Shown here one piece after another: positions 1 to 6,446 of a stretch of 6,446 nucleotides of DNA (its first letter is position 1; every line of letters begins with the position of its first letter). The notes under the pieces were generated by a model. That model was not told the origin of the DNA. It worked only from the letters and a program-made list of their open reading frames with translations, and searched no databases. A program made the translations under genes and the position numbers. The DNA comes from Actinomycetota bacterium (GTDB taxonomy: Bacteria > Actinomycetota > Thermoleophilia > Solirubrobacterales > Solirubrobacteraceae), in NCBI GenBank assembly GCA_009699915.1, contig WLNG01000080.1:1-6446 (forward strand), written 5' to 3'.

Positions 1-1425
<1,425 letters not shown>

Positions 1426-1528
1426 GTGGGGAAATGCTCCTAGCTGCTCTTGGGAATGACTCAGGATGACACGCGTCCGTGGATCGAAGTCTCCAGACGC
1501 TGAAAATCTTAGTCGTAGAGTAGCAGAT
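1426..1528 (-). promoter_or_regulatory. dnaK upstream region with RBS and weak promoter candidate
   Basis: This 103-bp gap between the nth stop and the dnaK start is read leftwards. It has an AT-rich patch (about 1497-1531) unusual for this GC-rich window, and a Shine-Dalgarno AGGAG at 1441-1437, 11 nt before ATG. Two weak -10 candidates are visible on the minus strand: TAAGAT (1509-1504, four of six matches to TATAAT) and an extended-type TGCTACTCT (1523-1515). No convincing -35 hexamer stands upstream of either. No CIRCE element (the HrcA operator) is present. No terminator-like hairpin follows nth, so read-through from nth into dnaK is possible. The RBS is solid; the promoter is a guess. 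Confidence 0.4.
1449..1465. promoter_or_regulatory. Imperfect HAIR-like inverted repeat (possible HspR site)
   Basis: On the plus strand CTTGGGA-ATG-ACTCAGG reads as two half-sites resembling those of the HspR operator HAIR (CTTGAGT-N7-ACTCAAG, known from actinobacterial dnaK operons). The left half matches five of seven and the right half six of seven. The spacer is 3 bp instead of 7, which puts the two halves on a different helical phase, so this may well be chance. Its place in the dnaK leader, before the RBS, is where a heat-shock repressor site could act. Confidence 0.2.
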
Positions 1529-2227
1529 CTATCCAGGCGCGCCGGAGCGGCCCGGACACATCCGCCGCAGCGCGCACCCGCCGCAGTTCGGGGCCTGCGC
1601 GTGACAGGTACGACGGCCGTGGCGCAGCAGATTCGCGTGAAGCTCGAGCTCCGCGCCGCGCGGCGTCAGCCGCAGCATCTCGTCGTGCAGCTCGTCGAAC
1701 GGAGCGCCCGGGCGCAGCAGGCCGAGGCGGGTGCCGACCCGCGAGACGTGCGTGTCCACCGGCACATCGCGCAGCCCGTAGGAGAAGAGCAGCACGCAGG
1801 CCGCCGTCTTGCGGCCCACCCCGGGCAGCGCGCAGAGAAGCTGCTGCGACTCGCGCACCGGCGCATCGCGCATCCAGGAGAGATCCAACTCGGGCGGCAG
1901 CGCCTCGAGCATCTCCTTGATGCGGCGGGATTTCTGGATGTGCAGCCCGCCCGGCTGAATCGCCTGCTCGATCTCGCGCACCGGCGCATCACGGACCGCC
2001 GCCCAATCGGGGAACCGCCGCCGCAGGCGCAGGAAGGCGACGTCGCGATTGCGGTCGTTGGTGGACTGCGACAGCACGGTGAGCACGAGCTCGCCGAGCG
2101 GGTCGCCGTGCGGCTCCAGCACCGGAACCCCGTAGACCTCCGCCAGCCGGCGCCGCAGCGCGGCCACGCGGCGGGCCGACGGCCGGAGCCACTGCGAACG
2201 GGAGATCCTCTCGGCGGCGGGCGCCAC
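1529..2227 (-). CDS. nth: Endonuclease III-like DNA glycosylase/AP lyase
   Basis: This is a base-excision-repair enzyme of the HhH-GPD family that removes oxidised pyrimidines and cleaves abasic sites. From the GTG start it has 232 residues. The conserved helix [12 protein letters not shown] lies near residues 49-60. The helix-hairpin-helix LPGVGRKTA carries catalytic Lys140, and VPVDTHVSR carries catalytic Asp158, 18 residues later as in E. coli Nth. The C-terminus has a complete 4Fe-4S motif, C208-X6-C-X2-C-X5-C224. The start is uncertain. The frame stays open to ATG 2257 and GTG 2278, but the codons between 2257 and 2227 include ATA and TGT, which are rare here, and those starts would overlap the divergent hydrolase gene, so I prefer GTG 2227. 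None of the candidates has a good Shine-Dalgarno. The gene reads towards dnaK and is divergent from the hydrolase. Substrate range cannot be judged from sequence alone. Confidence 0.93.
   Translation of the reverse strand: MAPAAERISRSQWLRPSARRVAALRRRLAEVYGVPVLEPHGDPLGELVLTVLSQSTNDRNRDVAFLRLRRRFPDWAAVRDAPVREIEQAIQPGGLHIQKSRRIKEMLEALPPELDLSWMRDAPVRESQQLLCALPGVGRKTAACVLLFSYGLRDVPVDTHVSRVGTRLGLLRPGAPFDELHDEMLRLTPRGAELELHANLLRHGRRTCHAQAPNCGGCALRRMCPGRSGAPG
1850..1990. repeat. Exact 18-bp direct repeat inside nth
   Basis: Bases 1850-1867 and 1973-1990 are identical over 18 bp (CTCGCGCACCGGCGCATC on the plus strand), 123 bp apart. They are in the same codon phase of nth, so both copies encode Asp-Ala-Pro-Val-Arg-Glu, in the contexts [11 protein letters not shown] and [11 protein letters not shown]. 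Flanking bases diverge at once on both sides. The copies fall at the starts of two neighbouring helical segments, the second leading into the catalytic helix-hairpin-helix. Confidence 0.85.
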
Positions 2228-2255
2228 GACCGCGGACGGTATCGTGCGACAGCGC
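2228..2255. promoter_or_regulatory. Minimal divergent start region between nth and hydrolase
   Basis: Only 28 bp separate the preferred start codons (GTG 2227 minus, ATG 2256 plus). The segment contains a -10-like TATCGT at 2240-2245 on the plus strand and TACCGT at 2241-2236 on the minus strand. These share the same TA step, 10 and 8 nt from the respective start codons. There is no Shine-Dalgarno on either side, so very short or absent leaders are plausible. No -35 elements are recognisable. The arrangement fits a bidirectional promoter, but TANNNT is a weak motif. Confidence 0.3.
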
Positions 2256-3077
2256 ATGAGAGAGATCGCCGAGCACACCGGGCAGCTCGACGACCAGCCG
2301 GTCTTCTGGCGGTCTGCGGCGGGAGATGGGACGCCCGTCCTCTACCTGCACGGCGTGCCGACCAGCAGCGACGAGTGGCCGGCGTTCCTGACGGCGACCG
2401 GAGGCATCGCCCCCGACCTCCCCGGGTTTGGACGCAGCGGCAAGCGCGGCGACCGCGCGTACACGATGGAGTTCTACGCCGACTTCCTCGAGCGCTTCCT
2501 GGAGCTCGCCGGTGTTGATCGCGTGCGGCTCGTCGTCCATGACTGGGGCGGGGTCGGCCTGCTCTGGGCGATGCGCCATCCCGAGCGCGTGGAACGGCTC
2601 GTCGTGATCAACACGGTGCCCTTCCTGCCCGGCTACCGCTGGCATCGCTGGGCGAAGCTCTGGCGGCTGCGGTTCATCGGGGAGCTCGCGATGGGCTTCA
2701 CGGGGCCGTTCGTGCTCAGGCGGGGAACGCGGAGCTCGAACGCCACCCCGGGTCCGATGCCGGCGGCATGGCGCAAGCAGGTCCTCGAGCATCTCGACGA
2801 GGGCACCCAGCGCGCGATCCTGCGCCTCTACCGCTCGAGCCCCGAGACGAAGCTCGCTGCGGCCGGAGCGGGTCTCGGCGAGCTGCGCTGTCCAGCGCTG
2901 GTCGTCTGGGGAGATCGCGACCCGTACATCCCCGCGGGTTTCGCTGACGCCTACGCGGAAGCCCTCGGCGGCGAGACGCGAACGCTGCACCTCGCCGACG
3001 CGGGCCACTGGCCGTGGCTCGACCGGCCGGATCTCATCGACGAGATCGCAGCCTTTCTGCAGACGCCCGGCCAGTAG
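2256..3077 (+). CDS. Alpha/beta hydrolase with Asp nucleophile (haloalkane dehalogenase / epoxide hydrolase-like)
   Basis: This 273-residue single-domain alpha/beta-hydrolase has no signal peptide, so it is probably cytosolic. The oxyanion-hole motif HGVPTSS is at residues 32-38 and DLPGFGRSG at 54-62. The nucleophile elbow VVHDWGGVG makes Asp96 the nucleophile, an acid residue Asp222 sits in VWGDRDPYIP, and His251 sits in DAGHWPWL. An Asp nucleophile followed by Trp is typical of haloalkane dehalogenases and epoxide hydrolases rather than esterases. The residue after HG is Val, where many dehalogenases have a halide-binding Asn or Trp. A Trp-rich cap region lies between about 125 and 200. 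GTG 2244 is an in-frame alternative start, but it adds a rare CGA codon; neither start has a clear RBS. The stop lies 3 nt before the next gene, suggesting co-transcription. The substrate is unknown. Confidence 0.88.
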   Translation: MREIAEHTGQLDDQPVFWRSAAGDGTPVLYLHGVPTSSDEWPAFLTATGGIAPDLPGFGRSGKRGDRAYTMEFYADFLERFLELAGVDRVRLVVHDWGGVGLLWAMRHPERVERLVVINTVPFLPGYRWHRWAKLWRLRFIGELAMGFTGPFVLRRGTRSSNATPGPMPAAWRKQVLEHLDEGTQRAILRLYRSSPETKLAAAGAGLGELRCPALVVWGDRDPYIPAGFADAYAEALGGETRTLHLADAGHWPWLDRPDLIDEIAAFLQTPGQ

Positions 3078-3080
3078 ACC

Positions 3081-4646
3081 ATGGCGCGCCTGCGAGGGCT
3101 TCCGGCCTGGTCGCTGACGGCGCTGCTGGCCGCGATCTGGCTTGCCGTCGATCCGCCGACACCGGACCTCGCAGCGCATCAGTACCGCGCCGACGTGTTC
3201 CGCAGGTTCCACGCGCTGATCTGGGAACAGGGCTGGTACGGGGGCCACCATCTGCCCGGCTACAGCGTGCTCGTCCCGCCGATCGCCTCCGTGCTGACCC
3301 CGCAGGTGCTCGCTGCGCTCTGCGCCGTGGTCGCCGCATGGTGCTTCGAGCGCCTCAGTCGGCTGCACTGGGCCGCGCGTCCGGAAGCCGCCCGAGCGGC
3401 ATCGCTCTGGTTCGCCGTCGGCATCGTGTCCACGCTGCTCGGGGGCCAGCTCGCCTTCGCCGCCGGGCTTGCGCCAGGCATGGCTGCGCTCCTGGCAGCC
3501 CGGTCGAAGCCCCGCTGGGCGGCCGGGCCGCTCGGCGTGATCACAACGCTGACCAGCCCGGTCGCCGCGGCATTCCTCACCTTCGCCTGCGCCGCATGGT
3601 GGCTGGGGACCCGCAACCGCAGGGCGCTCGACCCGGCGGTCGGAGCGGTCCTCAGCGGCGCGCTGATCGCGCTTGCATTCCCGCAAGGCGGGATCCAGCC
3701 GTTCGGTGTCGCGGCAGCGCTGTTCTCGCTGGCGATGGTGCTCGGGATCCTGGCCGCGCTCCCGGCGGGAGAACGCACGCTGCGCTGGGGTGCCGGTCTC
3801 TACGGCGTTCTGCTGATCGGCGCGCTGATCGTCGACACCCCGCTCGGCGGAAATCTCGTGCGCCTCGTCGCGATCTTCGGCGGGCCGATCGCCGTGGGGG
3901 CTCTCTGGGGCCGACGGATGCTTGCGCTCGCGCTGTTGGCGCCGGTCCTGCTCGTCTGGCAGTGGTCGGCGCCGGTGCGCTCGATCGCCCGCGACGCGCA
4001 CGATCCAGCGCGCCACGAGGCCTACCACCGACCGCTGATCGCCGAGCTCGATCGGCGCGCGGCCACCGAGGGCCCGTTCCGGGTCGAGATCCCGTTCACG
4101 CGCACCCACTGGGAGACGCGCTGGGTCGCGCTGGCCCACCCGCTGGCGCGCGGATGGGAGCGCCAGCTCGACCTGAAATACAACGCGCTCTTCTACGACG
4201 GCGCGCTGACGCCGGCGCGCTACCGCAACTGGCTCGATGCGAACGCCGTGCGCTACGTGGCCGTGCCCGACACGGTGCCCGACCCAGCCGGGCGCGAGGA
4301 GACGCGGCTCGTCACCGCGGGGCGCGTCCCGGGCCTCGACGAGGTCTGGCACGACCGCCACTGGCGGCTCTATGCCGTCGCGGGCGCACGGGCGCTGATC
4401 TCTGCGCCGCTGCGCGTCACGGCGCTCGACGCCGACACGGTGACGCTGACGTCCCCGCGTCCTGCGACCGGGGTCCTGCGCGTGCGGTTCTCGCCCTACC
4501 TGGCGCTGACCCGGGGCGCCGGGTGCGTCGCGCGCGGGCCAGACGGCTGGACGACCGTGCGGATCGACCGTCCGGGCACCGTGCGGGTCGGTGTGCGGTT
4601 CGCTCTGGGCCGGATCGCGGCCAACGGGTCGCGCTGCGAGCGCTGA
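3081..4646 (+). CDS. Multi-pass membrane protein, GT-C glycosyltransferase-like
   Basis: This 521-residue protein has a hydrophobic N-terminal half and a soluble C-terminal half. The first membrane segment is about residues 8-23. An outside loop follows, with DPPTPD at 24-29, His33 and the aromatic WYGGHHLPGYS at 52-62. Roughly eight or nine more segments run between 62 and 296. From about 300 the chain is polar, with Trp- and Asp-rich stretches (HWETRW at 343-348) and a beta-rich end (VRFSPYLAL, then a GWTTVRIDRPGTV-type repeat of strands). An acidic first loop followed by many helices and a C-terminal beta domain recalls GT-C-fold enzymes and PTPS-related/YfhO-like membrane proteins, which use polyprenyl-phosphate sugars. 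I cannot name the family with certainty or point to a proven catalytic Asp. ATG 3081 follows the hydrolase stop after 3 nt with no strong Shine-Dalgarno, so translational coupling is likely. A lipid or polysaccharide glycosylation role is inference. Confidence 0.75.
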   Translation: MARLRGLPAWSLTALLAAIWLAVDPPTPDLAAHQYRADVFRRFHALIWEQGWYGGHHLPGYSVLVPPIASVLTPQVLAALCAVVAAWCFERLSRLHWAARPEAARAASLWFAVGIVSTLLGGQLAFAAGLAPGMAALLAARSKPRWAAGPLGVITTLTSPVAAAFLTFACAAWWLGTRNRRALDPAVGAVLSGALIALAFPQGGIQPFGVAAALFSLAMVLGILAALPAGERTLRWGAGLYGVLLIGALIVDTPLGGNLVRLVAIFGGPIAVGALWGRRMLALALLAPVLLVWQWSAPVRSIARDAHDPARHEAYHRPLIAELDRRAATEGPFRVEIPFTRTHWETRWVALAHPLARGWERQLDLKYNALFYDGALTPARYRNWLDANAVRYVAVPDTVPDPAGREETRLVTAGRVPGLDEVWHDRHWRLYAVAGARALISAPLRVTALDADTVTLTSPRPATGVLRVRFSPYLALTRGAGCVARGPDGWTTVRIDRPGTVRVGVRFALGRIAANGSRCER

Positions 4647-4659
4647 AAGCAGCCGCCCA

Positions 4660-4681
4660 CCGCTTCCTCAGGAACGAGCGG
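4660..4681 (+). other. Intergenic hairpin between membrane-protein and PAP2 genes
   Basis: Within the 59-bp gap, CCGCTTCC (4660-4667) pairs with GGAA (4671-4674) and GCGG (4678-4681), leaving a TCA loop and a three-base CGA bulge on the 3' side. That gives 8 base pairs. No T-run follows, so it is not a classical intrinsic terminator. It could be an RNA-processing or stability element, or a weak attenuator, between the upstream pair of genes and the lipid genes. Confidence 0.4.
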
Positions 4682-4687
4682 TCCGGT

Positions 4688-4693
4688 TACGAT
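4688..4693 (+). promoter_or_regulatory. Candidate -10 element (TACGAT) ahead of PAP2 gene
   Basis: TACGAT matches TATAAT at four of six positions and fits the TANNNT pattern common in GC-rich actinobacteria. It lies 12 nt before ATG 4706, directly after the hairpin. No good -35 hexamer is found 16-18 bp upstream. With this -10 the transcript would have a leader of only a few bases, which would agree with the absence of a clear Shine-Dalgarno. It suggests that the PAP2 and PIP-synthase genes may also be transcribed independently of the two upstream genes. Confidence 0.3.
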
Positions 4694-4705
4694 TCGGTGA
4701 ACGTC

Positions 4706-5479
4706 ATGCGCGCCCGGGTGGAGAGAATTTCGGCGCGCCTGCCCAACGGCATCTGGGATGTCGTGGTGCAGGTGTCGCTCATGCTGGTCCTGTACCTCTC
4801 GTACCGGCTGATCCGCGGGGTGATCGACGACCCGCAGGGCACTGCCGCCGCCTTCGCGCACGGCCGCTCGATCATCGATCTCGAACGGTCGCTCGGCATC
4901 TTCGTCGAGCCCGACCTGCAGAACCTCTTCGGCGCCACAGGCGTGGTTGCGGACTTCGCCTCCTGGACGTACATCAACGCGCAGATGACGGTGACGCTCG
5001 CAGCGCTCGTCTACCTCTACGTCGCGCACAACCGAAGCTTCTACTTCGTGCGCAACATGTTCATCGTCTCGTGGTGCATCGCGCTCGCCGGCTACACGCT
5101 GTACCCCGCGGCGCCGCCGCGCTTCTTCCCGGAATGGGGCTTCGTCGACAGCGTCGCCTCGTTCACTGGGGTCCAGCCGACCGATGCGGCCGCCGATGCG
5201 CTCTTCAACCCGTACGCCGCCGTCCCATCGATGCACGTCGCCTTCGCGCTGATGATCGGCGTGCCGCTCGCAAAGCTCGCCCAGCGGCGTGCCGTCCGGA
5301 TCTTCTGGATGATGTACCCGGTCCTTGTGACCTTCGTGATCGTCGTGACGGCAAACCACTTCCTCACCGACGCCGTCCTCGGCGCTCTCACCGCCGCGAT
5401 GGCGGCCGGCGGCGCCGTGTCACTCGCCCGGACCCGCGCCGCTTGGCGCTTCCAGCCGGCGCAGGCCACAGCCGTATGA
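4706..5479 (+). CDS. PAP2-family membrane phosphatase/phosphotransferase (Aur1-like); candidate PIP phosphatase
   Basis: This 257-residue integral membrane protein has about six hydrophobic segments (near 19-36, 90-107, 117-133, 174-189, 197-215, 222-240). The PAP2 catalytic motifs are present in the variant of the PAP2_3 / inositol-phosphorylceramide-synthase group. A C1-like YPAAPPR is at 133-139, C2 VPSMH at 173-177 with His177, and C3 NHFLTD at 217-222, where His218 and Asp222 make the H-X3-D nucleophile pair. Such enzymes remove or transfer phosphate head groups of lipids on the membrane surface. The reading frame is open far upstream, but ATG 4706 begins where homology-like sequence begins; GTG 4697 is an in-frame alternative. 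Its TGA overlaps the ATG of the PIP-synthase-like gene by four bases (ATGA), implying translational coupling. Dephosphorylation of phosphatidylinositol phosphate is my inference from this context. Undecaprenyl-diphosphate or phosphatidic-acid phosphatase, or an Aur1-type transferase, are alternatives. Confidence 0.9.
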   Translation: MRARVERISARLPNGIWDVVVQVSLMLVLYLSYRLIRGVIDDPQGTAAAFAHGRSIIDLERSLGIFVEPDLQNLFGATGVVADFASWTYINAQMTVTLAALVYLYVAHNRSFYFVRNMFIVSWCIALAGYTLYPAAPPRFFPEWGFVDSVASFTGVQPTDAAADALFNPYAAVPSMHVAFALMIGVPLAKLAQRRAVRIFWMMYPVLVTFVIVVTANHFLTDAVLGALTAAMAAGGAVSLARTRAAWRFQPAQATAV

Positions 5480-6099
5480 CCGCCCCGTCGGGGCAGCGCC
5501 CCCCGGGCGAACGGCGCGAGTGGGCGCGCAACGCACTGATCGAGTCGCGGCTGACACCGAATGCGATCTCGCTCACGGGCATCGCGCTGGTGGTGATCGG
5601 GGCCGTCTTCATCTGGCTCGATCAGCTGATCATCGGCGGGATCGCATTCGCCGTCGGATCGATCTTCGACACCCTCGACGGGCGCTACTCGCGCATGTCG
5701 GGGAAGGGCACCGACTTCGGTGCGTTCCTCGACTCGACACTCGACCGGCTCGGTGAGGGGCTCGCGCTCTTCGCCGCCGCCTACGTCTTCGCCGCTGATG
5801 GCCAGTCGGTGAACGCCGCCCTGTGCACCTTCGCGGTGCTGGCCTCGGTGATGGTGAGCTACACCCGCGCCCGGGCCGAGGCGCTGGGCGCCGACGCCAA
5901 GGTGGGCTTCGGCAGCAGGCCGACTCGCGTGGTCATTCTCTCGACCGGCATCATCCTCGCGGGTCTGATCGGCCACGACGATCCTGTCAACGCACTGTCC
6001 ATCTCCGTGTGGATTCTCGGCGCAATCGGTACCGTGACAACTATCCAACGGATCGCACACGTTCGCCGCGTGCTCAATGAGCCACTCGGCGAGGTGTAA
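5476..6099 (+). CDS. CDP-alcohol phosphatidyltransferase, probable phosphatidylinositol-phosphate synthase
   Basis: This 207-residue membrane enzyme should transfer a phosphatidyl group from CDP-diacylglycerol to an alcohol, here probably inositol 1-phosphate, giving phosphatidylinositol phosphate at the inner membrane. LTPNAIS at 26-32 is the usual family entry. The signature D-X2-DG-X2-AR-X8-G-X3-D-X3-D is present as D65, D68-G69, R73, G82, D86 and D90, with Ser72 in place of Ala. The four Asp positions nearly match those I recall for actinobacterial PIP synthase. LDSTLDR and SYTRARAEALG (128-138) also resemble PIP synthases, where basic residues hold the inositol phosphate. About six membrane segments are visible. 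The ATG overlaps the PAP2 stop, and inositol-phosphate synthase follows, which strongly supports an inositol substrate. The alternative is a phosphatidylglycerophosphate synthase (PgsA); the symbol is left open because pgsA is used for both. Confidence 0.88.
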   Translation: MTAPSGQRPPGERREWARNALIESRLTPNAISLTGIALVVIGAVFIWLDQLIIGGIAFAVGSIFDTLDGRYSRMSGKGTDFGAFLDSTLDRLGEGLALFAAAYVFAADGQSVNAALCTFAVLASVMVSYTRARAEALGADAKVGFGSRPTRVVILSTGIILAGLIGHDDPVNALSISVWILGAIGTVTTIQRIAHVRRVLNEPLGEV

Positions 6100-6117
6100 C
6101 CGGCCCCCGTGGCCGGT
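6099..6117 (+). terminator. GC-rich hairpin immediately after the PIP-synthase stop
   Basis: ACCGGCC (6099-6105) and GGCCGGT (6111-6117) form a perfect 7-bp stem around the 5-nt loop CCCGT; the stem starts at the last base of the stop codon. There is no T-run, as is common for terminators of high-GC bacteria. A second small hairpin (TCCG/CGGA, 6119-6130) follows at once. It may partly end transcription before ino1 or act as an RNA-stability boundary, so termination is not certain. Confidence 0.45.
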
Positions 6118-6140
6118 GTCCGTCCCCGGAGAGATCTTCC

Positions 6141-6148
6141 AGAAGGGA
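6141..6148 (+). promoter_or_regulatory. Shine-Dalgarno-like sequence for ino1
   Basis: AGAAGGGA ends 11 nt before GTG 6160 and is the best purine-rich match in this 60-bp gap. It supports GTG 6160 as the start rather than a later codon. No clear -10/-35 pair was recognised between the hairpin and this site. Confidence 0.5.
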
Positions 6149-6159
6149 ATCCCGTTTCA

Positions 6160-6446
6160 GTGAGCACCAACGGAAAGGCGACGGCCAGCGGCCGCGCAAG
6201 CAGCAATGGCACGGCCCGCTACCAGCACGACAAGGTGCGCGTGGCGATCATCGGCGTCGGCAACTGCGCGAACTCATTCGTGCAGGGCGTTGAGCACTAC
6301 AAGGATGCCGACGCGAAGACCCCGGTTCCGGGCCTGATGCACGTCGAGCTCGGCGGCTACCACGTGAAGGACATCGAGTTCACGTGCGCCTTCGACATCA
6401 ACGCGACGAAGGTCGGCAAGGACCTCGCGCAGGCGATCTGGGCGAA
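6160..6446 (+). CDS. ino1: Inositol-3-phosphate synthase, N-terminal 95 residues
   Basis: The enzyme (myo-inositol-1-phosphate synthase) uses NAD+ to convert glucose 6-phosphate to 1D-myo-inositol 3-phosphate, the first step towards inositol lipids and, in many actinobacteria, mycothiol. After a Ser/Ala/Asn-rich low-complexity start (residues 2-19), the protein reads [18 protein letters not shown] (from residue 26), a Rossmann NAD-binding loop with G32-V-G34-N35. [19 protein letters not shown] (56-74) and [10 protein letters not shown] follow, all highly typical of the actinobacterial form. The start is GTG 6160, preceded by AGAAGGGA. The gene runs off the right edge after 95 codons and two bases. 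Position after the PIP synthase gene suggests that substrate production and use are kept together, although a hairpin separates them. Confidence 0.96.
   Translation, partial: MSTNGKATASGRASSNGTARYQHDKVRVAIIGVGNCANSFVQGVEHYKDADAKTPVPGLMHVELGGYHVKDIEFTCAFDINATKVGKDLAQAIWA

Noticed and set aside
1525..1530. AGATCT palindrome near the nth end, also found at 6132-6137 before ino1
   Set aside because: Six-base palindromes recur by chance, and flanking bases are unrelated at the two places.
3030..3047. Perfect inverted repeat GATCTC-N6-GAGATC near the end of the hydrolase gene
   Set aside because: It lies inside coding sequence for DLIDEI, has no following T-run, and is explained by codon choice; a regulatory role is not supported.
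1989..4361. A 790-codon open frame on the minus strand covering the hydrolase and most of the membrane-protein gene
   Set aside because: It is extremely rich in Arg, Glu, Asp and His without any recognisable domain, and it lies opposite two genes with clear motifs or membrane topology. Long antisense frames are expected in high-GC DNA.
3014..4705. Upstream extension of the PAP2 reading frame to 3014
   Set aside because: The extension overlaps the membrane-protein gene out of frame and translates to Arg/Ala-rich nonsense. Membrane and PAP2 features begin only after ATG 4706.
4496..5359. A 287-codon minus-strand frame opposite the PAP2 gene
   Set aside because: It is a charged, His/Asp/Arg-rich translation with no domain, opposite a gene with all PAP2 motifs.

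Overview
The window is GC-rich throughout, and every open reading frame I call has typical high-GC codon use. The gene content suggests an actinobacterium: an inositol-phosphate synthase of the actinobacterial type, a phosphatidylinositol-phosphate (PIP) synthase-like enzyme, and DnaK. The protein sequences look closest to what I would expect of Thermoleophilia (Solirubrobacterales-like), but that placement is inference from family resemblance and no search was run.

Left arm, minus strand: dnaK (N-terminal 475 residues, running off the left edge) lies downstream of an endonuclease III gene (nth), with 103 bp between them. That gap is locally AT-rich and holds a Shine-Dalgarno sequence and weak candidate control sites for dnaK.

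Right arm, plus strand: starting only 28 bp from the nth start, a tightly packed series reads rightwards. It encodes an Asp-nucleophile alpha/beta hydrolase, a large multi-pass membrane protein resembling GT-C-fold glycosyltransferases, a PAP2/Aur1-like membrane phosphatase, a CDP-alcohol phosphatidyltransferase of the PIP-synthase kind, and the first 95 codons of inositol-3-phosphate synthase (ino1). The PAP2 and CDP-alcohol phosphotransferase genes overlap by ATGA. A strong hairpin lies directly after the phosphotransferase stop, before ino1.

The last three genes make biochemical sense together. Ino1 makes inositol phosphate from glucose 6-phosphate. The phosphotransferase joins it to CDP-diacylglycerol to give PIP. 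A membrane phosphatase is then needed to give phosphatidylinositol, and the PAP2 protein is well placed for that job. The membrane GT-C-like protein and the hydrolase upstream may belong to the same envelope-lipid unit or may only be neighbours. No tRNA, rRNA, CRISPR array or mobile element was seen, and there is no gene-free stretch longer than about 105 bp.
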